From Amoebidium appalachense (taxonomy: Eukaryota; Ichthyosporea), in contig CAVNZM010000003.1 in assembly GCA_963693365.1 (NCBI GenBank), forward strand, positions 11,904,001 through 11,968,000: 64,000 nt of DNA, in the 5' to 3' direction. The notes under the pieces were generated by a model that was given only the letters and a program-made list of their open reading frames with translations, was not told where the DNA came from and searched no databases. Positions 1 through 31,964 of the stretch are shown piece after piece. Position numbers and translations under genes: made by a program. Positions within the stretch are counted from its first letter, which is position 1. The number at the start of each line of letters is the position of its first letter.

Positions 1-311
1 CCCACCACTGTTGCTTGTCGGTGCTGCATGTGTTTTGTGTGCTGAGGGTGTCCCAGAAACCAGAGGGAATGACAGGCAGGATATCACCATATAATAGGCC
101 AGGGAAACAAGGCGCAGCATTCAGGTCACCCATGTTTGATGTTTGTTGCACACCTGCATAACTTCAATTTCCTAGGAAGCCGTTCACTGCGCATAACACA
201 TGCATCACAAGAATTATGTGGGTATTGTATGCCTTGAAATTTGTGCGTGCACATGTAAGTGTGTGAACATATGTGCCCGTGTGTACGCGTACCCTGGGCT
301 TGTGTGCAGTG

Positions 312-312
<1 letters not shown>

Positions 313-410
<98 letters not shown>

Positions 411-475
411 TGTGTGTGTGCGTGTGTGTTTGTGTGTGTGTATCTGGGTGGGTGCGGTCACGGTGGGTGGGTGGG
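313..475. repeat. (TG)n microsatellite grading into GGGT repeats
   Basis: An almost pure TG dinucleotide run from about 313 to 410 is followed by interrupted TGTG and then GGTG/GGGT repeats. All long open frames here are translations of the repeat (Cys-Val or His-Thr polymers) and are not genes. Confidence 0.95.
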
Positions 476-547
476 TGGGTGGGTGCGGTGGGTGGGTGGG
501 TGGCTGGGTGGCTGGGTGGGTGGTTGGGTGCGTGCGTGCGCACGTGC

Positions 548-774
<227 letters not shown>

Positions 775-865
775 GGCGTGTGTGTGCGTGCTTTCGGTAT
801 TCGTTTGTGTCACACGGCATTGGAGGCATGGGAAAGCATCCGAGTGGCAGATATCTGTGTTTAGC

Positions 866-959
866 AGTGATATCACGGCCTATGACGAAGGTGTTCAAGC
901 ATTTAGTAGTGATATCACGGTGTTATTAGTGTTTAGGCTACTTAGTGGTGATATCACGG
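866..959. repeat. three copies of a palindromic GTGATATCAC motif
   Basis: The 13-mer AGTGATATCACGG (third copy starts GG) occurs at 866-878, 908-920 and 947-959, spaced 42 and 39 bp. The core GTGATATCAC is a perfect 10-bp palindrome and is followed twice by TGTTA. Function unknown. Confidence 0.8.
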
Positions 960-992
960 TGTTACCACCAAGGTTTTGAGGCTACATGGTAG

Positions 993-1050
993 GGTGTTAT
1001 CACATCATCAACACCAAAGCATTGTTCTCATACACTTTGGTGATAACACC
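993..1050. repeat. inverted repeat / potential hairpin
   Basis: GGTGTTATCAC (993-1003) is the exact reverse complement of GTGATAACACC (1040-1050), with nested arms CACCAAAG (1012-1019) and CTTTGGTG (1035-1042). It lies just after the palindromic triplet and may belong to the same repeat family. Confidence 0.75.
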
Positions 1051-1640
1051 ATGATAATAGGGCAATATCATGATTAGGGCCAAAACAGTCATGCCATAAT
1101 GGTGATAGTGTGAAGCTACCACACTCTTGTTATAGCATTGTGATAATGTAACAGTTAAGGCAACTTAGGGTCACACATACAAATCACTCTCCCCCCCCCC
1201 CCTCCCCCCCCCTCCCCCCACCTACCCACAACCCTCCCCTCCCCCCAACACACATACACAATCATTGCAATGACGTGGCACCTACGCGGCCCACGGTGTG
1301 CCGTTTCATAAACACTCGCATGCATAGATCAGCTAGCCCACAAAAGCTATATATACCACGCACTGGCTGGCACTGGCACAAGCTGTATTACGACACAACA
1401 CGAAGGCGGCACAGGTCACAAGTAGTACTCGCACCATCACCAGGTGGACACGTGGTGCAATACTGGGCCATGTGACATGCCATGGCATGGAAGATTTGGC
1501 ATTTTTTCCCCTTTTATCCTTGTTTTTTTTTTAAAGGCTTTTTATTACTAATTCAGTACTGGTTGGTTATGTTACACATCAGGTCCATGCTTTACATTTG
1601 TAAACAATAATCAGTATGAAATACAGTCCAACTAGCCGCC
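1051..1640. other. unassigned region before the LTR element
   Basis: AT-richer sequence with a C-rich tract at about 1191-1250 and a T-run near 1528. No coding segment or recognisable element was found. It ends at the 5-bp target CCGCC (1636-1640) of the LTR insertion. Confidence 0.6.
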
Positions 1641-2120
1641 TGTAAACAGTTGGACTAGTTAGGATAAGGCAGAGTACAACTGAATCAAAATAAAGACAGA
1701 GAACGGGTAGAAAGGCACACGCGGCCAGGTTGCTTTTACTATGGGCCGACTCAGTCTGTCTCAGACTTCACTGATGTGATCCCCGTACTGGGACGGCTTT
1801 CTTATATAGCCCCCAGGTTTCGGATCAAGGCCCAGGATTGGTTCATCCGCGGCCAGCGCGGGTGGCAACATGCCATTCGTGATTCTGGTGCGGTCCGAGC
1901 CAGTCAGACCTTTGTCCTATTTATGCAAACCTCTTATTGGTTCACTTCGTTTATGTGGTATGCAGCTGAAGAACCATATATGGTTCAATTCTTAGGTCAG
2001 AGTGAGTCCTATTGGTGCGGACATAATATTTATGTGATATTCATGACAAAGCACGAATCGTGTGCTAGTAGATCACATTCTTTAGTAAACATGTACAGTT
2101 CATGTGTACAGTTGTTTACA
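1641..2120 (-). repeat. 3' LTR of the non-autonomous element
   Basis: 480-bp copy of the 5' LTR with a single extra A in the CAAAATAAAG run. The plus-strand open frame through it (1776-2156) is repeated exactly in the other LTR and has no gene features. Confidence 0.93.
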
Positions 2121-2131
2121 CTCCCCCCCTT
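2121..2131 (-). other. putative polypurine tract
   Basis: On the minus strand AAGGGGGGGAG directly abuts the 3' LTR, as expected for the primer of plus-strand DNA synthesis. This fixes the element's orientation. Confidence 0.75.
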
Positions 2132-3368
2132 GTCGGGAGCCTGGTGGTGTCGTTAGACAAGCAAACCACCAGGCTGAGAGGCGATAAACAACCTTCAGCG
2201 AGAATTCTTGTGTGTGCCGAGCTGCTGGACAGAACAGAGCAAGGACGGTGGAATAGAGTTGTGCACGTCTATGAGCACTTCTTCATGTGCCAAAACGTAA
2301 ATTCATGCAGCATTCTTCTGTGATTTCATTTTCGTGGCGAAGATTGTTGCAGAGTGTGCGTGCGAATAATTCGCTAAGCCTTCGTCTCTGTGCTTGGCTT
2401 TTCTGTAGAAGTAGTATTTTCCTTTTTGGGAATTTTTCCTTTTTAGGATACTCCCGCAGATTCGTTTTCAATTGCGAGTAATTTGGTTGTGTGGATGAAT
2501 GATCATACCAAACATTCGATAATGAATATAACTCGAGCCTTAGGTCACTTCGTAGCTCAGGTAGTGGTGGATAGCTTCAAGGCTTAGCCGCTGCTCCTTA
2601 TCCCGGTTCTACCTTAAGACTGTAAGGCGAGTCACCATGGCCGGAAAAGCCACTTCTTTCATGAACAAAGAGCACTTCTTTCCTTTCAGCTTTAACCCTG
2701 CATCATCGGAGCTGGGAAAAACAGAATAAAAATGCCCAAGTGTTCTTCGTTGGGCGACATAAAGAAATATATCACCCGTCAGAACCAGTAAAAGCCCGGT
2801 TCATAATTCATAAGAAGAGGGTAGGCAAAGCAAGCCTCCTTCAGAAAACACATGCTTCCATTCGTGAGCAGTTTTCGTATCCCATTTGCCAGCCATTTTC
2901 GTTGAGCAGGGGGATTCCAGGCATAATACATTCTTCTGGAGGCTTGGCCTAAAAAGAAAAGTCGTCGGAGTCGCCCTTTCTTTTGTAAGCAACTTCGTGA
3001 GCGCGCTTCGTGTTTTCATATCCTCCAGTGCAGGTCTGGATGGTGCCCCATCCTCTGCTTCATTTGTAGGTGGCCCTACTGTAGGTTCTGTTCGTTGTGT
3101 GGAATACCAAAACCATTCGTATTCGTGGAACTGCTTTGTGCTGTGCTTTCTTTCGTGTTGGTGTTCATGAAGTTACCCCGTTCACACACCCTACTTCTTA
3201 CATACATTAGATGTAAGTAGCTGCCTGGTGAGTGTGTGGTTCGTGTTCGTGGCATTCTTCTGTTCCTTCGTGAGAAGAATATTCGTTTTAGCAGAGGTGC
3301 CCAATAAGGCAGCTTGTGGGGTTGTCTCCCGCATGTGCCCATTGGTGGGGTATGCACGTGCTAAATTG

Positions 3369-3686
3369 TTACAGTGTCATCATATTGCAAGGGAATAACA
3401 TGGTCACCTCCGTACCAGGGCCTAGTAGGTACACATGATGGTCCGATGTGTTAGTCAACAACACCTTGCATTCGTATTCGTATTTGTCTTCCACGTCACT
3501 TTCTTCAGTAGTGAAGGAGGGTATTCGTAATTCGAAACTGAAAGGCTTCCAGCCAAAATACTGACACTGTATGATGGGGTTGTGAGGGAGCGGTGCCCAT
3601 ACCACATTCTTTTGTTCTGGTGGGGGTGTGCCGGCAGCTAGTGCAAGGCTTGACAGTGTAATTGGTATGTTACACCGTATTGCCAC
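3369..3686 (-). CDS. unrecognised small ORF inside the LTR element (105 aa)
   Basis: The longest clean sense-strand frame in the element interior (start 3686, stop near 3369). It has an acidic middle (TEESDVEDKYEYE) and no domain I recognise. Its position in the 3' half and the lack of any pol gene leave open an accessory protein, a gag remnant or chance. Confidence 0.25.
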   Translation of the reverse strand: MAIRCNIPITLSSLALAAGTPPPEQKNVVWAPLPHNPIIQCQYFGWKPFSFELRIPSFTTEESDVEDKYEYECKVLLTNTSDHHVYLLGPGTEVTMLFPCNMMTL

Positions 3687-4195
3687 AGACGGGCATTCAC
3701 CTTAAAATTCGTACCCAACACCTTCTTTGTTTTTCACATGCATGAACAAAAGTTCTGCATCGACTTTATTACATGCCTTTTGTGCACCAAGAGTGCAAAT
3801 TCGTTAGGGCGTGGCACCAGGAAGGGCCGCCATACATGAGTCAGGCATATGTTCGTAATGTGTTTAGGCATGCCAGCATACATTCATGCGCATGTTGTGC
3901 ATCCTGGGCGCTAAACTATGGGGCATGCTGTATTCGAGAACAGCAAGGGATTCGAAGCATGCATGCAACACTACTTTCATAAGATCTTAGGTCCTACATG
4001 CTATAGCAACAGCGACTATCTTCTTCGTTAAGTGCATTTGTGCTGAAAGTGGCCGTGCATCTGGCTTGCGAGTGTGGACGTGCATGCGGTGGCATGGACA
4101 CGATGGCAGTGTGCAATAGGGCAATGCACGCAAGGGCAACGGTTTTATTTTCTTCCTAACATAGAGGGGGCTGTGTGCATTGCAACCCAAGCAGT

Positions 4196-4460
4196 GTTGT
4201 GCATTCGTCCTTTCATTTTCGTATTTCCAGTTCATTTTGCTTTCGTTTTTCGTTTTTTGTCGTTTGATAACTTCGTTACTTCGTTTTGTTTTCGTGTTGC
4301 ATTCATTTCGTATTTCCTCTATGCAATCGTTTGTCGTTAATTCTTTATTTCATTGCGTATTCGTGATGGTTCGTTTTTCGTTGGTTCATTGCTTCGTTAG
4401 CAATTCTTTATTCGTTTGTTCGTGTATTCGTTGTTTCGTTGTGTATTCGTTTTTCTTCAC
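4196..4460. repeat. TTCGT/ACGAA-rich segment of the LTR element interior
   Basis: TTCGT (ACGAA on the element's sense strand) recurs every few bases to tens of bases here and continues more thinly to about 2330. The spacing is irregular, so it is an over-represented word, not a tandem repeat. Confidence 0.7.
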
Positions 4461-4696
4461 ATTTTTGATGTGTCGTAGCAAAAGAAGTTTTACATGCTTT
4501 CAATTCTTTCCGTGTAGGTGGGCTGGCCACTTCAAACTTGTAGGTGTATATATTCTAAGCCGGACAAGGAAAGATGTGCCTATCATCGGGGTAAAAAGGA
4601 TTGTGATCGGCCATGGGAGATTCTTGAGCTGATTGAAAGATGTGAGATTCTTGAACTGATTGAAAGATGTGAGATTCGAAGGATGCGAGATTCTTG

Positions 4697-4713
4697 AACT
4701 GCGCGGTCGCCAA
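4697..4713 (-). other. putative primer-binding site
   Basis: Immediately inside the 5' LTR the minus strand reads TTGGCGACCGCGCAGTT, the position and TTGGCGA-type start expected of an LTR-element primer-binding site. The matching tRNA was not identified. Three near-repeats of GAATCTC-CATC follow within 100 bp. Confidence 0.6.
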
Positions 4714-5192
4714 TGTAAACAGTTGGACTAGTTAGGATAAGGCAGAGTACAACTGAATCAAATAAAGACAGAGAACGGGTAGAAAGGCACACGCGGCCAG
4801 GTTGCTTTTACTATGGGCCGACTCAGTCTGTCTCAGACTTCACTGATGTGATCCCCGTACTGGGACGGCTTTCTTATATAGCCCCCAGGTTTCGGATCAA
4901 GGCCCAGGATTGGTTCATCCGCGGCCAGCGCGGGTGGCAACATGCCATTCGTGATTCTGGTGCGGTCCGAGCCAGTCAGACCTTTGTCCTATTTATGCAA
5001 ACCTCTTATTGGTTCACTTCGTTTATGTGGTATGCAGCTGAAGAACCATATATGGTTCAATTCTTAGGTCAGAGTGAGTCCTATTGGTGCGGACATAATA
5101 TTTATGTGATATTCATGACAAAGCACGAATCGTGTGCTAGTAGATCACATTCTTTAGTAAACATGTACAGTTCATGTGTACAGTTGTTTACA
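4714..5192 (-). repeat. 5' LTR of the non-autonomous element
   Basis: 479-bp terminal repeat, TG...CA ends with 7-bp inverted termini TGTAAAC/GTTTACA. On the minus strand it contains CTATATAAG, a TATA-box-like site equivalent to 1801-1810 in the other copy, in a position suited to a U3 promoter. Confidence 0.93.
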
Positions 5193-24815
<19,623 letters not shown>

Positions 24816-26699
24816 ATGATTGAACAAGATGCCCATGGTGCTTCCGAAATGCAATACGTGGTGCTCTATACCAAGCACAAAACGAGAAAAAACAAGGTTT
24901 GGCAGGATGGCTTCCTCCGTATGGGCCGCAATTCGTGCACGCTTATGGACGAGGAAAAAAGGTGGGTTGGGCGAACCCGGTACCCTGCACATGAAGGTAT
25001 GACAGCTATACAGGGTAATAAACTCTGTATATTGCCTTGCAGATCGCTGGAAACCATGCACGGTAGGAACGCTCTTGTTCAGCCCGGCGCAGAACTAGAG
25101 CTGGAGCAGCATTTAGTCACAGGTAAGGGACTCCTATACACATTTCTGACGAAGCAGGAAAGTTCCTATGGTACTTGCTTTCAAGAAGCTAACCCTCACT
25201 CCTCACAGTTGAGGGTTTGGCTGGCTGCGCAATGGTGCTTGCACCAACTGAAGAACCGAAACAAGGTATACAACAGAAAACTAGTTACAGTGAAAGCGTA
25301 CCACATGGCGTTGACAGCAGTATATGGTTTGCAGCAAGAAACCCCGGGGCTCCCCGTACCTTGAAACGACCGAGACTGTGCAGTCAGCCGAGGCAGGCAG
25401 CTGCAGGCACGTTCAGGCCAGTTGTTGCCCAGCCCAAGACAAAGCCACGAGCTGACAGTGCTGCTGTCCCGGCCGACATGCCTTGCTCCGTGGGCAGGTC
25501 AGGCAACCAGATACTCCAGCTGTTTGTCCAGCAAGACGAGACACCTGTTCCAAACAGGAGCTGTCCACCGTCACAGGCCCAGACACCAGGCAACGGGCAG
25601 CCCTCACGACCACAGCTCCCTTCTTTCAGGGTGTGTTTTCTGCTTCTTCTCCTGTTTTTTTTTTTTAGAGACGCCTGGATCTTTCTAAGGCGTAGTTCCC
25701 TTACCTGCGCATAACGAGTTCATATCCTTCTTGTGATACAGCCCGAAAGAAAAGACTTGGCCATTGTGACTTTGAAGGAAAACCTGACTGGGCCTTTCAC
25801 AGGCTGTAACTCCAAGGTTGCCGGACGCACACAGGCCAGTCAACCTCCCAGGGCCCCGCCGAGTAGCGGTGCAACACGTAAATGGGTGTCGGCTGAGGTT
25901 TCCAGCAGCCACCGAGACAGGGGACCTGACCCAGGTGCGGGCAACAGTGGTGCCCCAGCAGTTTCAAAGGTACGTGTCGGTAAAGCCTGTATGGTGGCAT
26001 AACAACTTCCCCCTTCCCCTCCCCTCCCCCCCACCCCCTCCACCCCCACCCCCCTCCCGCATCCCTACCCCCCGGTTCCCCGCCATAAATCCGCCCCCTG
26101 TTAGCCACACCCCCCCCACCTCCCCCCCTACTTCTGTATATCCTGCGCCAAGCCCCCCTCTACCACTTTATTCCCCTTCTCTATCTGCCCTTTCCTGGAT
26201 TCCGTCATGCTTCCCATGCCTAACCACCCTTTTCTTCCACCGTATGGTAAGTGTTTTTAGCAAGCAGTTGAGTATATGCTTCCCCCTCCCCCCCCCCCCC
26301 CCTCTTTCCCGTGCCCTAACCGAACGCAACTTCCACCACCATTCATACCGTCAGTCCCGTAGCAAGGAGGTTTTTAGAGGATAATCATAAGATCGGAGGG
26401 TATGATCATGTATCTTCTGTCCCCACAGCATTCACTGCTTGAATAGAACCGGCGTGGTCATCCCCCCTCCCTCCCCCCCCCCCTCTTTCCCCTCTTCCCC
26501 CGAACCACCACACCCGCACATCCCACCCCACGATTTCACAAGCACACATGACATAATGCCCATGAAAGCACAATGAATGTTATCTCAGACCGTGGGGATT
26601 GATGGGGCCAACGGAAGGGAAGATACTGGGAGGAGAGCTGATAACATTTATTTCAAAATGGATGTGTGTATGTGGAGGGTGGGTGGGTGGGTCGGGTAG

Positions 26700-26744
<45 letters not shown>

Positions 26745-29700
26745 GTGTATTTTATTTTGTGTTTGCTTGTTTTTCTTTCTTATTTCTTTCTTTCTTCCTT
26801 TTTTTTTTTTTTTTTTTGTGTTTGTGTGTGGAGAGGGGGGGAGGGGAGGGGGGGGGGGTTATACAGGAGGAATGTTGCTAGCCACACACACCTCAGCGTA
26901 TGAATTAAGGGTTGAGCAAAGGAAGCCAAAGTGACTGGAGGAAACCATGCGGTGACCAACCATGATGCAGCCTCAAGCAGTATGTGGACACGTGGAAGGC
27001 AGCCATCGAGGAGCAGATCAGCATGCTGCTTGCACGTGCATCCAGGGCCTATCACCAGGCATGTGCACACTGTGGACCCTGCACCTGCATGCTGGCCATG
27101 TGCTGACGGGGTGGGGCAGACAATGGACATGCTGGACACCGACCAGCTGGCCCGGGGCGGTGGTGCTGCCAGGCTGGGCCCCATTGCCGGCCACCCTCTA
27201 TGTGACCACGGTGTGGTGAGCAGCATGCTGCATGCCCCCCGGCACACCCACACCCCACTTTTGGCCTAATGCTGCTGCCTGCCACAGCCCGCACGAGTGT
27301 GTGCGGTGCGCAAGGACAACCAGAACAAGGGCCGGCAGTTCTACAGCTGTGGCAATCCCCAGGGTGGGCCCTGCGGCATGTTCAAGGTACACACTCAGGC
27401 CAGTGCTCAGTGCTGGGGGACCCTGTGTGCTGTTGCTGATGGGTGCTTGCAGTGGCTGGAGGAGCAGACCACAGGCAGGCGGGTGGTGGGCACATGGGCG
27501 GACCTGGAGCACACCATGCTGCGCAACGGCCTGCGGCTGTATGCTAACTGCCAGCTGGACACCAGGGCCCCAAAGGGTATGTGGCCCCGTGGTGGTGGCT
27601 GTGCCTAGTGCAAGCACTCACATGGCCATGCTAGGTGTGCCGCACCGCGAGGCAGCAACTGCAGGCCAACAACCACGCATGTGGCTGACACTATCACGGA
27701 AGGTACATACTGCGCAATCCGAATGGAAGCAGCACATGCATGTACTATCCCTCACTGTGTCCTGCACTGCTTGATATGGGGCACGTGAGCTTGTTGCTCA
27801 GTTGAACACATGCGATATTCCATGTGGCTACACATGGTACAGGGATGCTGGGCAAACCCGTTACCATTGGAAGCATAAGTCCCGTGGTTGAACTGGCTGC
27901 TGGCATGCAGTCCCCAAGGTGCAGCCTTGGCGCCTGGACCAAACCACCTGCTCATTCCGACTGCTTATCAGTCAGAGCCATTGCCACTGATAAAGCACGT
28001 GTGCAACAGCCTGACACGTGGCGCACAGGACAAGGGCAGCACATACTCCAAGCATGACCTGTGGGTGCTGTCAGACAACCCAGCCTTCAGCGGGCCAGTG
28101 CTGATAGCCCACAGTGTGTTCTACGGCCCCACCTCGTCTGGCCAGGTGTGTGCCCTGCTGGGGCTGTGGCCTGGCCCAGTGCTGACGCCATGCACAGGTC
28201 GAGCTGGAGCTGCTGGCTGGGCCCCGACCAAGCAGCATGCCCCTGGTGGGTTGGCCATGCAGACCCCCAGGCCTGTGTTGGGTGAAGGCATGTGGCTGAA
28301 GGGAGTGCAGGTGTTTGCCCTGCAGGTGGACAATGTGGCCACAGAGCTGGCCTGCCTGGCGGCCCTGGACAGGCTTCGGCCCACACTGCCCGTGCTGCCC
28401 TTCATGCTGCAGGGGGCCAGCCAGCAGCCCCTGGCCCAGCTGGGCTGCAGACCGGGGCCCAGGCGGGTGCTGCAGGTCAGCCTGGAGGAGCGCTTTGACA
28501 CAGCCGAGGAGCTGATCATGCAGGCACGTGCACCCCCCTGCAGGATGCGTGCCCGTGCACGTGCTCATGGCTGGGGTGCAGCACGGGCTTAATGCCGACC
28601 AGGCCCATGCCCTGCGCCGCTGTGCCGAGCTGATTCCCGTGGCCGACTCCACACACAGCCCCGTGCCTGTGCTGCTGGTCCACGGGGTCTTTGGTGCCGG
28701 TACGTGCCCTGGCACCTGCAGTAGCCAATAGTGACACGGGGCTGACTGTAGGGGGTGCAGGCAAGAGCTTCCTGCTGGCCACCATGGCCCTGCTAGTGGC
28801 CCGGCTGCAGCAGCTGCACCGTCAGCGCACAGGGGAGGGGGGCCCGGGTGTGTTGGTCAGCTCAGCCACCAACGTGGCCGTGGACAACATCCTGCTGGGT
28901 TTGCTCGGTCTGGGCTGCACGGACTTTGTGCGGGTGGGCAGCCTCAAGAAGATAGCAACGACCATCCTGCCATACAGGTGGGTGCCCTGCTGGCCCAGGT
29001 GGTCTATGCTGGGGCTGACTGTTGGCTTGCAGTGTGCACAGCTCCACGTCCAGCCACGAGCTGCAGGACCTCAAGGACATGCTCAAGTCCGGTATGTGGC
29101 CCCCCTGTCTGGCCAGTGCCCTGCACGTGCTGCTGACTGGCCAACACAGACACGCTGACTGCGGCTGAGGAGCAGAGTGTGCGCATGGCCCTGGACAGCC
29201 TGATGAAGTCAAACACAAAGGCCCGCCTGAATGAGGTGCGCCCTGCACCCTGCAGCTGGCACACGCATGTGGGTAGAGCCAGCTGACCGGGCCTGCAGGT
29301 GTCCATTGTGGGTGCCACATGTGCCGCCAGTGTGTTCCCCTGCCTCAAAGACATCAGCTTCCCTGTAGGTGCTGGGTTAGGGTGCCTGCCTGTGCTGCTG
29401 GTGCCGGGCTAACCTTAGCTGCAGATTGTGATTCTGGACGAGTGCAGCCAGATCACAGAGCCTGCGGCCTGTGTGCCCATAGTCCAGGCCGGCTGTCAGA
29501 CCTTGGTCGGTGTCCCCCTGTCCGGTTGCTGTCCGGTGGGCCATGCTGACATCACAGGGCATGCAGATCCTGGCCGGGGACCCCAAGCAGCTGCCCCCAA
29601 CCGTGAGCGGCAGCGAGGGGGAGGGCCAGCAGGGGCTGGAGTTCACCCTGTTTGAGCGGCTGGCTGTTGGGGGCATTGAGCCCGTGCTGCTGCACACCCA

Positions 29701-31147
29701 GTACCGGTATGCCGTGGGTGCACGGGCAGCAGCATGCAGGGCCTGACACGGGGCTGCAGCTGCCACCCACTTATCAGTGGGCTGTGCTCGGCCCTGTTTT
29801 ACGACAGCCAGCTGCGTGATGGCGTGGCCGAAGCCGACCGCCCAGCCCTGGTGGCCGGCCTGCCTGCCCTGTGCTTCCTGGATGCCTGGAGGGGCGCTGA
29901 GATGCAAGTGCCTGGCTCAGGTGCGCCCCTGGCCCTGGCATGGGTCCTGCTGCATGCTTGGGACCCTTGAGGGTGGCTTCTGAAGTGTTGGGCCAGGGAG
30001 TCTCAAGAACGAGCTGGAGGCAGCCACGGTGGCACGGCTGGTTCGATGGTGCGTGGCCCCTGCTGTGCCTCACTATGGTGGCTCATGAACGGGATGCTGA
30101 TGGGGGGCACCTGCAGGCTGCTGGAGCTGGGCATGGAGGCCAGCAGCATCGGCATAGTGACCCTCTACAGGGCCCAGGCTGACTGGTGAGCATGCTGGAG
30201 GGGGGACCAGGTAGTGGGCAGCATGCTGACACTGGGCCCATTGCAGCATCCAGCAGAAGCTGGGCCCTAGCACGGGGATTCTGCTGTCCACCGTGGATGC
30301 CTTCCAGGGCGGCGAGAAGGACATCATCCTGTTCTCCCTGGTCCGCACAAACCCTCAGACGGGCTTTGCTGACTCCCCCCGCCGAATCAATGTGGCCCTG
30401 AGCAGAGCTCGAAGGTGCACACATCAAACTCCCAGTGATGGTTTGCGACTGTGAACGCCATAGTTAATATTATTTATGTGCTGTGTGTTTTGTGCTTTGT
30501 CTTTTGACCCAATTAACACCCCTACCATCCGGCTGACCCTGCATACACAATATGCTTGCCAAAACGACCTGCACCCAACATGGACACCGAGCTCACGGAT
30601 ATGATCAAAAAGCCCGTCTAGGTTAGACTTGGCGATTTGTGAAGACCAAGCAAGGGGTTGGAGTCGGTGGGACCTCTTTGGTGCACTGGCAAGGGCATGG
30701 GTACTGAGCGGTGTGGAGCAGGCACCTGCTGGTGGTGGGCCACTACAAGTGTCTGGCACAGAACACCCTCTGGCAGAAGGTCATCGCCACATGCAAAGGC
30801 AAGCGCCCCCGCATATCACTCACATTTGAACCCTGGCTCCCTCCTCTGACATTAAATGTCGAAGCGTCGCCATGCGCACAAGCACGTGTAGCGATGCACA
30901 CCACACCTGGGCCCTTGCTTCCCTACCATGCATGCGTACCTACATGGTCTGACAAGCATCTGCACCCGCAGAGGTTCCGGGGGGCCTGCAGGATGCCGAG
31001 GACTTCCCACCCCCCCACCTGCACATGGCTGCATCAGTTCCGGCCACCCCAAGCCGCACGGACCAGGCCCCAGACTTCGATCTGGGTGCAAGTGAGGATA
31101 GCTTGGCTGACCATGGTGATGACATGCTGGGCCAGCAATGGGATTGA
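24816..31147 (+). CDS. ZGRF1: ZGRF1-type DNA helicase (DUF2439, GRF zinc finger, SF1 helicase)
   Basis: 25 exons join in a single frame of 1045 codons: 24816-24961, 25043-25122, 25209-25630, 25803-25969, 26971-27058, 27120-27215, 27288-27386, 27453-27576, 27635-27702, 28029-28145, 28198-28245, 28311-28523, 28582-28699, 28761-28977, 29033-29091, 29150-29235, 29299-29364, 29425-29505, 29567-29706, 29760-29920, 29997-30048, 30117-30185, 30247-30414, 30722-30798, 30972-31147. The N-terminus ([20 protein letters not shown]) matches the DUF2439 domain of ZGRF1. A GRF zinc finger (CDHG...GRQFYSCG...CGMFKW) follows at about residues 350-390, then the helicase: Walker [47 protein letters not shown] and [16 protein letters not shown]1 is a 5'-to-3' helicase that assists recombination repair by unwinding D-loops and Holliday junctions. 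Introns at 27059, 28524 and 30799 begin with GC. The acidic C-terminal tail ends at TGA 31145-31147. Confidence 0.95.
26706..26858. repeat. TG, poly-T and poly-G repeats in ZGRF1 intron 4
   Basis: (TG)18, a T-rich tract with (T)18 and a GGGGA/poly-G tract inside the 1001-nt intron 25970-26970, which also has C-rich tracts at 26010-26140, 26281-26305 and 26460-26500. No coding potential. Confidence 0.85.
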
Positions 31148-31874
31148 TATAACACAGTGCTTGGGTGCCTGTCAGATGCTACACATGGCATGTAAGCAAT
31201 GTAGCGGGTGCTTGTGAATATGCTGAGATGTACACGAATGACCTCAAATGCGCGTATGTAGTCGGTATGAAGGTGCACATTGGCTACTCGATGAAAAAAA
31301 AAAAATGTCAAAAGCGAATGGTGGGAATTGTGTACAACATGTGGCAGCACTAATTTAGCAGTGCACTGTGCCTGGGCTGGTCCCGATCACGTGATGTGTG
31401 TGCTTCCAATGCAGCAACCATGGCCACAGCTAAACGCCATGGTCCAATGACTAATGTTGCCAGAATATGCAAATTCTGATTCAAGCATGTGTTGTGTCCC
31501 CCACACACAACACAAAACTACCCTGTGCTTCTTCTGTGACCCTATTCAACAGGACATTGCAAGGCGCTTACAAGATACAACATATACCCTCAGGGACCAC
31601 TGTTTGTGTAGATGCATCATAGATGTGGCTGGGTACAGTGCACCCAACCAACCACTGTAGATCTGAGTGTACAATGCGAGTCCGTGCAGAAAAATTAATA
31701 TTCTACAGTTTTGACGGGATCTTACGGCAATCAGAGCAGGAGACAGCCATTTGTACCCATGATCTTTGGGGGGGGAAAGAGTGAGGAAGGGATATCGACG
31801 ATCACTTACTGCCGGGGAGGTGTTAAGTCTGTAAGGGGGGAAGATGGGTACACGTGGGGTGGGTGAGTGTTGCG

Positions 31875-31876
31875 GG

Positions 31877-31907
<31 letters not shown>

Positions 31908-31964
31908 GGGGGGGGGGATGACCTGGATTCTTAACTTCGGTGATTGACGGACATTTATAGGCTG

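Larger units (their letters stand above)
1641..5192 (-). mobile_element. complete non-autonomous LTR retrotransposon, recent insertion
   Basis: Two direct repeats of about 480 bp (1641-2120 and 4714-5192) both start TGTAAAC and end GTTTACA, and differ by one A in a short A run as far as I can compare by eye. The element is flanked by a 5-bp target duplication CCGCC (1636-1640 and 5193-5197). On the minus strand a PBS-like sequence follows the upstream LTR and a polypurine tract precedes the downstream LTR, so the element reads right to left. The 2.6-kb interior has no frame longer than about 150 codons and no visible reverse transcriptase, RNase H or integrase, so it must be mobilised in trans. 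LTR identity plus intact target duplication mean very recent insertion. Whether the partner is of Ty3 or Copia type cannot be told. Confidence 0.95.
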
